Counted from the stretch's first letter, positions 1 through 8,980 are shown. The stretch is DNA of 64,000 nucleotides from Spirochaetota bacterium (GCA_030154445.1 JAGUQW010000002.1:248001-312000); one strand, 5' to 3'. The notes: generated by a model not told the origin, from the sequence alone. Numbers and translations: made by a program.

Positions 1-918
1 AATTCTTTTTACAGGTTGTGATAAATTAGTAATGACCATTTTAGAAAGAAGACCATTAGGAATAGCGATGATTTCTTCATCAAAAGTGCGTAATTTTGTA
101 CTACGATACCCAATTTGAAAAATAATACCTTCATTCTTGTTATCTAAAATAATATAATCACCTTCAGTATATGTTTCGTCAAGCATTAAAGATACACCTC
201 CAACAATATGGGATAATGAATCTTGTAAGGCAAGACCGACTACGATACCAGCAATACCCAAACCAGCTAAGATAGGACCTATTTCTACACCCCATAGCCC
301 TAAGAGAATAGTTACAGAAAATAGAAACCAAGTAATATGACAAGCTCTAGCAATAACTATAAAAGCATTTTTGTTTTTAAAAAACTTTATTTTTGCTCCA
401 TGCGTATGTGATATAAGGATAGCTCTAGTATAAATAGATATTATTTTATTAGTAATAACATAAAAAATCCATAATAAAATAGAAAACATACACCCTTTGA
501 TTAGATTTGCTATAGGGCTTGGAATTCTAAGAAAATCTACTCCTATAATAATACCTAATAAAAATCCTATAAGAATAAATCGGGATGATAGTAATGTGTT
601 AAAAATTCTTCGACCAAGATGTTTTTTCATATTTTTAGATTTTTGAGTAAAGATATAAAAAAGAAAGCGTAAAAACACTGTGAATATAAAAACAGATATA
701 ACAACAAATAAAAAAATAGCATAAGGATTGTCTTTGATAATATGGTAAATGATCTTAATAATAGAATTAGGTGATTTAGCCATCAAAGATATTGCTACTT
801 CTAGTAGCATTGTGTTAGATAAACTCGTGTTAGAAAGGACATCTACAGACTCTGGGTCAATAATATTAGATTGTGCAATCATATTATTTTGTAATTTTTT
901 CAAGATAGCTGGTAACAT
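1..918 (-). CDS. MscS-family mechanosensitive ion channel (C-terminus cut by window edge)
   Basis: The frame is open from an ATG at 918 through to base 1 (306 codons) with no stop, so the C-terminus lies outside the window. A GGAG sits 8 nt before the ATG. The N-terminal ~60 residues are soluble or periplasmic, followed by several hydrophobic segments. The segment GLGIAGIVVGLALQDSLSHI matches the glycine/alanine-rich pore helix of MscS channels, and it is followed by the beta domain start (DETYTEGDYIIL, then FDEEIIAIPNGLLSKMVITN). The family opens under membrane tension to release solutes during osmotic downshift. The extra N-terminal membrane helices suggest a larger MscS variant rather than the minimal E. 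coli form. The gene is divergent from nothing visible; its 3' neighbour is off the window. Confidence 0.85.
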   Translation of the reverse strand, partial: MLPAILKKLQNNMIAQSNIIDPESVDVLSNTSLSNTMLLEVAISLMAKSPNSIIKIIYHIIKDNPYAIFLFVVISVFIFTVFLRFLFYIFTQKSKNMKKHLGRRIFNTLLSSRFILIGFLLGIIIGVDFLRIPSPIANLIKGCMFSILLWIFYVITNKIISIYTRAILISHTHGAKIKFFKNKNAFIVIARACHITWFLFSVTILLGLWGVEIGPILAGLGIAGIVVGLALQDSLSHIVGGVSLMLDETYTEGDYIILDNKNEGIIFQIGYRSTKLRTFDEEIIAIPNGLLSKMVITNLSQPVKRI

Positions 919-957
919 AGTGAGATCTCCTATATAACTAATGTTATTTTATACTGC

Positions 958-2349
958 TTATATAGATTTACTATTAATAAATGCAGTTGCTTCTGATATT
1001 AAGACATCGTAAGTATTTATTTTTGGATCATCTAATACTAATTCTAATAAATGATGAAGAATTTGTCCAATAATAGGCGAGGGTTTTAAATTTAATAACT
1101 CTATTAATTGAGTTCCATTAATATCCAAATCTGAAACTTTCAAAGCAGCATCATCTTTTAATATATTATCAATTCGTTTACGAAATTCTTGAAGAATATA
1201 AGGGCTATTTTTTTTAGTACCACTACCATTACGGTCAGCTTCTCTTAATTTGAATAATAAGTTTAAAAAATAAATATTACCATCAAAGCGTTTTAAAAAA
1301 CGTCTTATAGCACCATCATGCCAATCACTGGTATAATAAAACATGTGTAATTCTACTAATAAAACACAGGTATTAATTTCTTCATTAGAAAACTTTAATC
1401 GTTTCATCAAATTTTTAGTCATTTTAGCACCAATAATTTCATGATTATAAAAAACATTTCCATTACCAATTTTTAATGCAAATTTTTTTGCACGAGGTTT
1501 TCCAATATCATGTAATAAAGCTGCTAACCTTCCAATTAGATTGTCTTTGTTCATATGATTGCATGTTTCTACATTGTGTCGGTAAACATCATATTTGTGA
1601 AATTCATTTTGTTCTACCCCATAACCTTCTTCCAATTCTGGTAGAATAATAGGTAATAATGCAAGATCGTGTAATAAATTAAATCCAATAGAAGGTTTAT
1701 TACTGCTTAATATTTTCATTATTTCATCACGAATACGCTCTTGTGATACTTCATTGATATTGCAAGATAATTCTTTGATAGCGATTTGGGTAGATGTATT
1801 AATTTGATATTCTAACTTACTTGCAAAACGACAAGCTCTGAGCATGCGTAAAGCGTCTTCTTTAAAACGTTGTGTAGGATTGCCAACAGTTTTTATAATT
1901 TTTTTATTGATATCGTCTTGACCGTTAAAAGGATCAATGATTTCTCGTGTAATAGGATCTACAGCAATGGCATTAATAGTAAAATCTCTACGAGAAAGAT
2001 CTTCTTCAAGAGAAGTTGTAAAAGATACTTGATCAGGATGTCTATTATCAGAATAAATGCCGTCTATTCTATAGCTAGTTATTTCATAGTTATTTTTATT
2101 AACAACTAAAGTCAGTGTGCCATGAGCTATTCCTGTAGGTATTAAAAGATAATTTTTATTATATTGAAATATTTTTTGTATTTGTTCTGGAGTAGCGGAT
2201 GTTGCCAAATCAAAATCAGAAACTTGTTTACCTCGTAGAGAATCTCTAACAGCACCGCCAACTAATCTTAATTCATGATTATAAGATAATAAAATATTAG
2301 ATATATGTACTATATCTTCAGGAATATAGTAATCAAATAATTTTTGCAC
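958..2349 (-). CDS. cca: CCA tRNA nucleotidyltransferase with HD domain
   Basis: Adds or repairs the CCA end of tRNAs. The nucleotidyltransferase domain shows LVGGAVRD (residues 29-36) and the metal-binding pair D45/D47 in SDFDLAT, followed by RRDFTINAIA and the RFKEDALRMLRACRFA helix typical of class II enzymes. A C-terminal HD phosphohydrolase motif, ALLHDIGKP, lies near residue 280. tRNA genes in this window (46804, 59018) do not encode CCA, so the enzyme would be essential. Start choice: a longer frame begins with TTG at 2361 but has no ribosome binding site. GTG at 2349 has GGAG 6 nt upstream and is preferred. About 460 aa, normal for HD-containing members. Poly(A) polymerase activity is an alternative but less likely. 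Confidence 0.87.
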   Translation of the reverse strand: MQKLFDYYIPEDIVHISNILLSYNHELRLVGGAVRDSLRGKQVSDFDLATSATPEQIQKIFQYNKNYLLIPTGIAHGTLTLVVNKNNYEITSYRIDGIYSDNRHPDQVSFTTSLEEDLSRRDFTINAIAVDPITREIIDPFNGQDDINKKIIKTVGNPTQRFKEDALRMLRACRFASKLEYQINTSTQIAIKELSCNINEVSQERIRDEIMKILSSNKPSIGFNLLHDLALLPIILPELEEGYGVEQNEFHKYDVYRHNVETCNHMNKDNLIGRLAALLHDIGKPRAKKFALKIGNGNVFYNHEIIGAKMTKNLMKRLKFSNEEINTCVLLVELHMFYYTSDWHDGAIRRFLKRFDGNIYFLNLLFKLREADRNGSGTKKNSPYILQEFRKRIDNILKDDAALKVSDLDINGTQLIELLNLKPSPIIGQILHHLLELVLDDPKINTYDVLISEATAFINSKSI

Positions 2350-2510
2350 ACATCTCTCCAAGGTAAATTCATTGTTCAGTATATATTTTTTTTATAAAAA
2401 AATCAAGGTATTTTATGTATTATCTTTGTAAATTTTAGTATCTTAAAAATAGTAAAAAATATTAAAAATATAGTATTAAACAGAGTATTATAAAATATCA
2501 GGAGTATAAA

Positions 2511-4871
2511 ATGTCTCAAAACAATTTTATCTTACATGGACACTTTTATCAACCACCACGAGAGAATCCTTGGACTGGATTTGTTGATAGACAGCAATCT
2601 GCGTACCCTTATAATGATTGGAATATTAGAATTAACACAGAATGCTATGCAGCATGTACTAGAACACCAGTTTTTGAAAATGATGAAATTATTAAAATTA
2701 TAAATTGTTTTGAATATTTATCTTTTAATATAGGTCCAACATTATTATCTTGGATGGAAAAACAAGATGCTGATCCGAGAACTTTACATAAAATTATAGA
2801 AGGTGATAAGATTTCTGTATACAGAAATAACGGACATGGTAATGCTATTGCTCAAGTTTATAGTCATATGATTATGCCTTTAGCTACAAACAAAGATCAA
2901 TACACTCAAATTTTGTGGGGTTTAAAAGATTTCAGAATGAGATTTGGGAGAGATTCAGAAGGGATATGGCTTAGTGAAACTGCTATCAATAATGAAACTG
3001 CTAGTATATTGGTAGATTGTGGAATAAAATTTGTGATACTATCACCTTATCAAGCTGAAAAAATTATATCAAAAGAACACACTATAAATGTTTTAGGTGG
3101 TAAGATCGATTCTACAAAACCATATTATCTGAATACTAAAAATGGTAAATTAGCAATATTTTTTTATGATCCTCTACTCGCATCAGAAATTAGCTTTGGC
3201 ACTTTATTAGAAGATTCAAATCGTCTTTTGAATACTATTAAAGAGGAGTTTAACAAACAAAATAAACTAACAAAATTAGTCCATACAGCCACAGATGGAG
3301 AAGTTTATGGACATCACAAATCGTATGGTAATATGTCTTTGGCAAGAGTGATTTATGATATAACTAAAGATACTAATTCAGAGATTGTTTTTACTAATTA
3401 TGGCAAATTTTTAGTAGAAAATCCTCCACAAGAAGAATGTGAATTATATCTTGGAGATCGTGGTGAGGGATCGTCATGGAGTTGTGTTCATGGAGTTGGT
3501 CGTTGGATTAGAGATTGTGGGTGTCATACAGGTGGTGGTGAAAATTGGAATCAAAAATGGAGAGAGCCATTAAGAGAAACTTTTGACTTACTAAGAAATG
3601 AATTGTATAAAAATGTAGAAAAACACTCCAGTGATCTTATTGTTGATATATGGGAGGCAAGAAATGACTATTTTATTCCTTTGACACAAAAAACACAAGA
3701 ATCATATGAATATTTTTTCACTAAACATCAAAAAAAAATATTATCAGAATTAGAAAAAAGTAAGGTTCTTCAAATGATGGAATCATTACGCTATGCGATG
3801 TTGATGTATACTAGCTGTGGATGGTTTTTTTCTGATATATCAGGTATAGAAACAATACAAGATATTTTGTATGCTGTGAGATCTTATGAATTTGCAAAAG
3901 ATATATTAGATCCTCAAACAAGTGTAAAATGTCGTAATATATTATCTCAATCTTATAGTAATATCAAATCTGAAGGTAATGGAGCCACTATATTAGATCT
4001 TAGTGTAAATAAATATAGAATTTACAAAGAAAATTTCATAACTTATATTTGTTGGCTAGTGATTCATGAAGGTATAGAGGTTACTGTACAAGGTACTAAT
4101 GAATTTATATACACTATTATTTGGCAAGATGAAATATTAAAAAGATATATTTTGAATTTCACTAATTATATGGGTATTAGTGATACAATAGCTTTTCAAT
4201 ATTACAATGATGATAGTACAAATAAATTATTATGGCGAAAAATAGTGATTATTAATAATTTAGAATTTGAAGATCAAAATTTTTGGACTAATATTAATAA
4301 TAATTGGTTAACATCTATGTTATCATCATTACCCCTATATTTGAGAATTCGATTTATAGCTCGTAGTATTCAATTTGAAATAGAAAGAAAAAAATATAAA
4401 AATTTTGATGAAAACGCATTGTTTTTGAATGCTGTTTGGGGTGCAGAATCTTTTTTATTACCATATGAAAAAAGAGTTCTTGTATTTTATTACGCATCTA
4501 ATATATATGATTTTGCGCAAAACATGATACATCAAGATAATTTAAAAGATATAGAATTGTTTATCAAAGAAGCTGAGCTATTGAAAAAAAGTGCCTCATC
4601 TAAAGAAGAAGCAATTCTTTTTCTAGAGCCTATAGCTATAGCATTAGAAAAATATCTTCTTAAAACTTTTGAGATGAAAGATAGTAATATGTTAAAAAAT
4701 GCACGTATAATCTTTTGGAGTATAAAAGATAATATTAATGCTGTTGAGTTAGATATATTAAGAGATATTATGTATTATTTTAATATTGTAAATCTAGAAT
4801 ATATCAAAGATGTTACATTTTTGATAGAATTTAATATATTAATGAAAGATATGCGTTTTTATAATGTATGA
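2511..4871 (+). CDS. Glycoside hydrolase family 57 protein with DUF3536
   Basis: 786 aa with no signal peptide, so cytoplasmic. The N-terminus FILHGHFYQPPRENPW (residues 6-20) is the hallmark first strand of GH57 alpha-amylase/alpha-mannosidase-like barrels. Further GH57-like blocks are GRDSEGIWLSETAIN (about 150-165), which carries a candidate catalytic Glu, and HTATDGEVYGHH near 260, with a candidate catalytic acid. The long C-terminal half is all-helical, as in DUF3536 proteins. The likely role is intracellular alpha-glucan or oligosaccharide processing, but the substrate is unknown for this subfamily. CAGGAG lies before the ATG. It stands alone, divergent from cca and separated from the next gene by a promoter. 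Confidence 0.8.
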   Translation: MSQNNFILHGHFYQPPRENPWTGFVDRQQSAYPYNDWNIRINTECYAACTRTPVFENDEIIKIINCFEYLSFNIGPTLLSWMEKQDADPRTLHKIIEGDKISVYRNNGHGNAIAQVYSHMIMPLATNKDQYTQILWGLKDFRMRFGRDSEGIWLSETAINNETASILVDCGIKFVILSPYQAEKIISKEHTINVLGGKIDSTKPYYLNTKNGKLAIFFYDPLLASEISFGTLLEDSNRLLNTIKEEFNKQNKLTKLVHTATDGEVYGHHKSYGNMSLARVIYDITKDTNSEIVFTNYGKFLVENPPQEECELYLGDRGEGSSWSCVHGVGRWIRDCGCHTGGGENWNQKWREPLRETFDLLRNELYKNVEKHSSDLIVDIWEARNDYFIPLTQKTQESYEYFFTKHQKKILSELEKSKVLQMMESLRYAMLMYTSCGWFFSDISGIETIQDILYAVRSYEFAKDILDPQTSVKCRNILSQSYSNIKSEGNGATILDLSVNKYRIYKENFITYICWLVIHEGIEVTVQGTNEFIYTIIWQDEILKRYILNFTNYMGISDTIAFQYYNDDSTNKLLWRKIVIINNLEFEDQNFWTNINNNWLTSMLSSLPLYLRIRFIARSIQFEIERKKYKNFDENALFLNAVWGAESFLLPYEKRVLVFYYASNIYDFAQNMIHQDNLKDIELFIKEAELLKKSASSKEEAILFLEPIAIALEKYLLKTFEMKDSNMLKNARIIFWSIKDNINAVELDILRDIMYYFNIVNLEYIKDVTFLIEFNILMKDMRFYNV

Positions 4872-4900
4872 AAATAAAATAATATTTTACTAGAATAAGG

Positions 4901-4929
4901 TTGTAATTTTATTTTATTTAATGTATAAT
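4901..4929 (+). promoter_or_regulatory. Sigma-70-type promoter for the TPR gene at 4976
   Basis: TTGTAA (4901-4906), a 17-nt spacer and a perfect TATAAT (4924-4929). It lies 47 bp before the start codon in the gap after the GH57 gene. Confidence 0.65.
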
Positions 4930-4975
4930 TTAATCTAAAAAATTAATATTTATACAAAATAAATAGGGGTTTAAA

Positions 4976-6052
4976 ATGTCAGAAATTCAAATGAAAATTG
5001 AGCAGGCAAAAATTTTATCACTTCAAAAAAAATACGAGGAATCTCTTGAATTATATTTAGAGTTAGAAAATAGTAATACAGAAATAGATGATTATAATCG
5101 TGCAAAGATATATGCTGGTATAGGTAATATATATAGGGCTGAATTACAATTTAGTAAAGCTATTAAATATTTTCACAAAGCATTAGATTTTAGTTCTACT
5201 AACAAACTTGCTCTCAAAGGTATTGCTAATTCATATAGAGGTATCAAAGATAGACAACAAGAGCTATCTTGGTGGTTGAAATATATTGAAGTTGATAACA
5301 AAGATTTTCTTGCTTTAACTAGAATTGCAGATGTGTATAGAAATTTGGGTAATCTTGGAAAAGCAGAACAATATTATTTGATGACTTTGGATAATCAATC
5401 TACTAACAAATTTGCTCTTATGGGTCTAGGTGATTTATATTATAAGTGTAAAAATTATGATCAAGCATTAATTTATTGGGAACAATTGTTAGATCTTTAT
5501 CCTGAATTTATAAATATTATAACTATGGTTGGTAATATTTATCGTTTACGCAAAGATTTTCCAAAAGCAATGGAATATTATCAAAAAGCATACAAATCAT
5601 CATCTAATAATAATTTTGTGTTATATGGTATTGCAGATACACTAAGAGGATCTAAGCAATATGCAGAATCTATTTATTTTTGGAAAGAACTCTTAGAAAG
5701 AGATTCTGAAAATCCAAAGATCCTGACAAGAATTGCAGATATTTATTTTGCTTTAGAACAATATGATGAAGCAGAAGTACAATACAACTTGGCATGGACT
5801 AAATTTCAAGATAAATATGGTTTTGTTGGAAGAATTCGGATTGCAATATATAAAAAACAATTTGAAGAAGCATACTCTATGTTATTAGAGTTACTATCTA
5901 TGTATGGTAAGGATACACGTATTGTTATGTTAAGTATAGATATGTTGGTTACTATAGGTAAATCCAAAGAGATTAGTTCAATTTTATCTAATTATATGGA
6001 AATATCTATGAATATGGATGTTTCTAATTATTTATCAAAAATTATTGTTTAA
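4976..6052 (+). CDS. Tetratricopeptide repeat protein
   Basis: 358 aa made almost entirely of 34-residue TPR-like helix pairs; repeated signatures such as AKIYAGIGNIYRAELQFSKAI and ALMGLGDLYYKCKNYDQALI recur about nine times. There is no signal peptide or membrane segment, so it is probably a cytoplasmic scaffold. TPR proteins mediate protein-protein contacts, and the partner is not visible here. It has its own promoter upstream and a strong terminator downstream, so it is a single-gene unit. A second TPR gene follows at 6234 under a separate promoter. The start ATG follows a weak GGGGT ribosome binding site. Confidence 0.8.
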   Translation: MSEIQMKIEQAKILSLQKKYEESLELYLELENSNTEIDDYNRAKIYAGIGNIYRAELQFSKAIKYFHKALDFSSTNKLALKGIANSYRGIKDRQQELSWWLKYIEVDNKDFLALTRIADVYRNLGNLGKAEQYYLMTLDNQSTNKFALMGLGDLYYKCKNYDQALIYWEQLLDLYPEFINIITMVGNIYRLRKDFPKAMEYYQKAYKSSSNNNFVLYGIADTLRGSKQYAESIYFWKELLERDSENPKILTRIADIYFALEQYDEAEVQYNLAWTKFQDKYGFVGRIRIAIYKKQFEEAYSMLLELLSMYGKDTRIVMLSIDMLVTIGKSKEISSILSNYMEISMNMDVSNYLSKIIV

Positions 6053-6070
6053 TTTTTTTAAAAATTTATT

Positions 6071-6105
6071 ATAAATAAAACCCTGTATAGCAGGGTTTTA
6101 TTTAT
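6071..6105 (+). terminator. Intrinsic terminator after the TPR gene
   Basis: Perfect 15-bp stem (6071-6085 with 6091-6105) around a 5-nt loop, flanked by A-rich and T-rich ends. Because nothing converges here it serves the TPR gene at 4976. Confidence 0.85.
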
Positions 6106-6184
6106 AATAATTATTATTTATAAATCTAAAATATCAAACTGTTACTCATATCTATAGAGCAATAATTTGATTTCTTTTATAAAG

Positions 6185-6213
6185 TTTGTTATTATATTTA
6201 TACACTGTATATT
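6185..6213 (+). promoter_or_regulatory. Promoter for the TPR gene at 6234
   Basis: TTTGTT (6185-6190), a 17-nt spacer and TATATT (6208-6213). The predicted leader would be only about 14 nt and carries AAAGGA as ribosome binding site. Confidence 0.5.
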
Positions 6214-6233
6214 TTTTGTGAAAGGATTAGAAT

Positions 6234-6929
6234 ATGTCTCAACTAAAATTAGTTAATAAACTAGAAGAATTATTATCTACAAGTGCAGAAACTGGCAATT
6301 ATGCAGACACAGTGAAGTTATTAACAGATATGTTTGAAATGAATCCTACAGAATCTCTTTATAGTTTTTATTTAGGGCTATTATTAGTTCGTACAAAGAA
6401 TTATCAAAGTGGTATCAAATATTTAGAACAGGCAAAAAATGCAAAACTAGATCCAGGACAGAGACTACGCTGTTTAATCTTTTTAGGCAAAGCTTATGCT
6501 GATGTAAAAGCTTATAGTAAGGCTGAGAGAGCGTTTAGAGAAGCCTTACAAACGGGAGTACCAGAACCTGGTGCATATTCTGCATTAGGTGCTATTTTCT
6601 ATGAAAGAAACATGGTAAATCAAGCTATAGATGCTCTGAGAAAAGCATTGGAGATAGATCCTAACTATGTTGGTGCTATTAATAATTTAGGATATATTCT
6701 AGTTGAGACTAAAAAAGATATCGCTCAAGGAGTGAGTCTTTGTCGAAAAGCAGTAAAGCTGGATCCAGAAAATCCTGCATATAGGGATAGCTTAGGTAAG
6801 GCTCTTTTTGATAATAAACTTTACGATGAAGCAAAAGAAGAATTAGAAATAGCGATGAAATTATCACCAAATAATGAAACAATTATAAAACGATATAAAA
6901 ATGTACTAGAAAAAATGGAGGGAAAATGA
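6234..6929 (+). CDS. Tetratricopeptide repeat protein
   Basis: 231 aa with about five TPR units (for example GAYSALGAIFYERNMVNQAI followed by a canonical ALEIDPNYVGAINNLGYIL unit). No export signal. The stop overlaps the start of the next gene in an ATGA arrangement at 6926-6929, so it is translationally coupled to the secreted coiled-coil protein and probably cotranscribed with the acyltransferase at 7624. The family role is scaffolding; the client is unknown, but the coupling suggests an envelope assembly function. Confidence 0.8.
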   Translation: MSQLKLVNKLEELLSTSAETGNYADTVKLLTDMFEMNPTESLYSFYLGLLLVRTKNYQSGIKYLEQAKNAKLDPGQRLRCLIFLGKAYADVKAYSKAERAFREALQTGVPEPGAYSALGAIFYERNMVNQAIDALRKALEIDPNYVGAINNLGYILVETKKDIAQGVSLCRKAVKLDPENPAYRDSLGKALFDNKLYDEAKEELEIAMKLSPNNETIIKRYKNVLEKMEGK

Positions 6930-7600
6930 AAAAAGTAATTATTTTTTTCTTTGTATTAAATATTGTTGCACCAATTAATGCAATGATTGTTAAAGATCCT
7001 ACAATCAAACCACCCAAAAAGGGGGAAGTAATTACTAAAGAAATCTTACCTCCTTATAATCCTTATTCTTTGTATGTACCCTCTAAAAATATACTTAAAC
7101 AACTCCCAACAGATAGAGTTTTAGATATAGCAGCAACAGCATATGCTGTAAATTTTTTAACAAAATCAATTTATTTTTATACTAACGCTATAGAAATTTT
7201 TTCTAATGATGTAGGAACGGTTGCATGGGCAACATATGAGACAGGATTTATATATTTTCAAAAAAAACAACTGAAATTAGCTTTGGAATATTTTGATAAA
7301 GTGCTACAATTAAATAACGCTCCTTCAACAGTACAAAATTTAGCAAGAGTTATGGCATCTCGAATTAGAAATAAAAAAGAATTTGATGTATTAAAAAAAC
7401 AAGAAGATGTAGTTTTTTTAGCAGATAAAAAAGCTAGATCTGTATTAGACAAGCAAATAGCAAAAGAAGAAAAAACAGCAGAAAAATTACAACGACAATT
7501 ATCTAAAGAAAGAAAGAAAAGAGAAAAAGAAGAAAAAGAACTTTTGAAAAAAGCTAAAAAAGAGAATGATCTTAAAATAATGGACAAAGAAATATCATAA
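6926..7600 (+). CDS. Secreted protein with C-terminal charged coiled coil, function unknown
   Basis: 224 aa. The N-terminus MKKVIIFFFVLNIVAPINAM is a signal peptide with a probable cleavage after INA. Residues 60-140 look like a pair of TPR-like helices (AYAVNFLTKSIYFYTNAIEI and FIYFQKKQLKLALEYFDKVL). From about 160 to the end it is extremely rich in Lys and Glu (AEKLQRQLSKERKKREKEEK), predicting a long single helix or coiled coil. The start overlaps the upstream TPR gene by 4 nt with GGAGGGAAA before it. I do not recognise a family. A periplasmic TPR adaptor is the most that can be inferred. Confidence 0.65.
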   Translation: MKKVIIFFFVLNIVAPINAMIVKDPTIKPPKKGEVITKEILPPYNPYSLYVPSKNILKQLPTDRVLDIAATAYAVNFLTKSIYFYTNAIEIFSNDVGTVAWATYETGFIYFQKKQLKLALEYFDKVLQLNNAPSTVQNLARVMASRIRNKKEFDVLKKQEDVVFLADKKARSVLDKQIAKEEKTAEKLQRQLSKERKKREKEEKELLKKAKKENDLKIMDKEIS

Positions 7601-7623
7601 TATGATTAAAAAGGTATAGCAAT

Positions 7624-8589
7624 ATGGCTAAAAGAAATTTTTCTAATCTTCAATATCTAATGATGTTTGTAGAAGCGATAGTAATAGTACCCCTAGTTAA
7701 TATTATTTCTTTCTTTTGTCCTTATGATAAAATTTATAATTTATCAAAAAAAATAGGAGCTATTATACTAATAATAGCTCCTATTAAACAAAAAATAATA
7801 GGTGAAAATTTAGCTATTATTTTTCCTGAAAAAAAATATTCAGTACAAGAAATAAAAGAAATATCTCTTATTATAGTAAGTTATGAATTTCGTATATTAC
7901 TTGAAATGATTTCTTTTTCTAAAATGAATTTTCAAGAAATCATTTCTTATATAAGAATAATACAAAGTGATCAAATAGCATCATTTTATCATGCTCAATC
8001 TACAGGGGTTGTTAGTTTTTCGTTACATTATGGTAATTGGGAATTATTAGGTTCTATAATGAATCAAGTTGGGATCCCTTTGGCTTGTTTAGTTGAACGG
8101 CAATTTAATCCATGGATAGATAAATATCTTCAATTTTTAAGAAAAAAATTAGGGATAAAAACTGTTTATAATGAAATTTCTCAAATGAGATCTTTATTAA
8201 CATATATGAGAAATAAAGGAAGTGTAGCTTTGGTTGCCGATCAAACATATTGGTTTGATCCTCTTTTTATTCTTTTTTTTAATAAAGAAGCTGCTGTTCC
8301 TCAGGGTACGGCTAGTTTGGCTTTGAAAATGAATTCAATTTTGTGTTTTGGATATAGTCAATATATTTCAGAGGGTATTTATGCTATTAATTTAGATATG
8401 AATATTATTTCTAATGATCAAAAAAATAAGCTATCTGTAGAACAATTGATGAAAATAGTATATCATCGATATGAAGAAGTTATCAAACAAGATGTTACTA
8501 ATTGGTATACATTGGGATCTGACAGATGGGCTTTAACTAAAGAATCACTAAAAGAATGGAATAAAAATCCAGATAGTAGTAGATTTTAG
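7624..8589 (+). CDS. LpxL/HtrB-like lysophospholipid acyltransferase
   Basis: 321 aa. An N-terminal membrane segment (about 12-35) precedes an acyltransferase domain with the catalytic-type motif H135-YGNW-E140 in SLHYGNWELLG, the arrangement seen in lipid A late acyltransferases (Lip_A_acyltrans family). FVADQTYWF-like and FFNKEAAVPQGTASLAL segments match the conserved GVLxDQ and FFGxxAxTxxG blocks of that family. The family transfers acyl chains to lipid A precursors or related glycolipids; the acceptor cannot be predicted here, since many spirochaetes lack lipopolysaccharide. It is cotranscribed with the TPR and secreted-protein genes upstream. A perfect hairpin lies inside the gene at 7752-7785. 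Confidence 0.75.
   Translation: MAKRNFSNLQYLMMFVEAIVIVPLVNIISFFCPYDKIYNLSKKIGAIILIIAPIKQKIIGENLAIIFPEKKYSVQEIKEISLIIVSYEFRILLEMISFSKMNFQEIISYIRIIQSDQIASFYHAQSTGVVSFSLHYGNWELLGSIMNQVGIPLACLVERQFNPWIDKYLQFLRKKLGIKTVYNEISQMRSLLTYMRNKGSVALVADQTYWFDPLFILFFNKEAAVPQGTASLALKMNSILCFGYSQYISEGIYAINLDMNIISNDQKNKLSVEQLMKIVYHRYEEVIKQDVTNWYTLGSDRWALTKESLKEWNKNPDSSRF
7752..7785 (-). terminator. Terminator-shaped hairpin inside the acyltransferase gene, antisense orientation
   Basis: Perfect 15-bp inverted repeat (7752-7766 with 7771-7785, 4-nt loop). Read on the minus strand it is followed at once by a run of T residues, the form of an intrinsic terminator. On the plus strand it is followed by A-rich sequence and would not terminate. 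No minus-strand gene lies here. Confidence 0.5.
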
Positions 8590-8594
8590 AGTTC

Positions 8595-8611
8595 TTGGCA
8601 TGAAAATTGCT
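8595..8611 (+). promoter_or_regulatory. Sigma-54 (-24/-12) promoter element before groES
   Basis: TTGGCATGAAAATTGCT has the invariant GG (8597-8598) and GC (8609-8610) separated by exactly 10 nt, and otherwise fits the RpoN consensus TTGGCACG-N4-TTGCW at nearly every position. The predicted start would be near 8622, giving a 40-nt leader before groES. No good -35/-10 pair is visible in the same gap. Confidence 0.65.
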
Positions 8612-8662
8612 ATATATAAAGAGTAAGAATGAAAATAATTATTATATTCGTGGAGGTATACA

Positions 8663-8923
8663 ATGGCAGTAAAACCTATTGGTAGTCGTATTCTTATTGA
8701 AGTGAAAGCCGGAGAAGAAAAAACATCTAGTGGATTATATATCCCTAATGCAGCTCAAGAAAAAACTAATACAGGAAATGTTATTGCTATTGGTGATAAA
8801 GATGTCACTGTAACTGTAGGACAAATAGTAGTATTTGACAAGTATGCAGGAACACAAATTGAAGTAGAAGGAAAAGAAATGCTTCTTCTCGATATGGAAA
8901 ATGTATTAGCTGTTGTTCAATAA
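8663..8923 (+). CDS. groES: Co-chaperonin GroES (Cpn10)
   Basis: 86 aa, slightly short for the family (about 94-97). It begins with the conserved PIGSRILIEV strand, contains the mobile-loop region (KAGEEKTSSGLYIPNAAQEK), the GxVIAIGDKD turn and ends in LLLDMENVLAVV, matching Cpn10. It would form the heptameric lid of GroEL. groEL is not adjacent: the next gene is convergent. A strong GGAGG lies before the ATG. The upstream gap carries a sigma-54 element instead of the CIRCE operator often found before groES; I saw no TTAGCACTC-type repeat. Confidence 0.92.
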   Translation: MAVKPIGSRILIEVKAGEEKTSSGLYIPNAAQEKTNTGNVIAIGDKDVTVTVGQIVVFDKYAGTQIEVEGKEMLLLDMENVLAVVQ

Positions 8924-8940
8924 ATAAAATATCCAAAAAT

Positions 8941-8970
8941 AAAAATCCTCCTAATTTTAGGAGGATTTTT
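8941..8970. terminator. Bidirectional terminator between groES and ybeY
   Basis: A 14-bp perfect inverted repeat (8941-8954 with 8957-8970) with A-run and T-run ends lies between two convergent genes and can stop transcription from both sides. Confidence 0.85.
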
Positions 8971-8980
8971 TGGTATAATT

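Noticed and set aside
1870-2109. Plus-strand frame inside cca
   Set aside because: Overlaps conserved coding sequence on the other strand, with no ribosome binding site or family match.
4907-4975. Riboswitch before the TPR gene
   Set aside because: The leader is short, AT-rich and has no stable folded core; the promoter explains the sequence.
8590-8662. CIRCE operator before groES
   Set aside because: I looked for TTAGCACTC with its inverted copy and found nothing similar.
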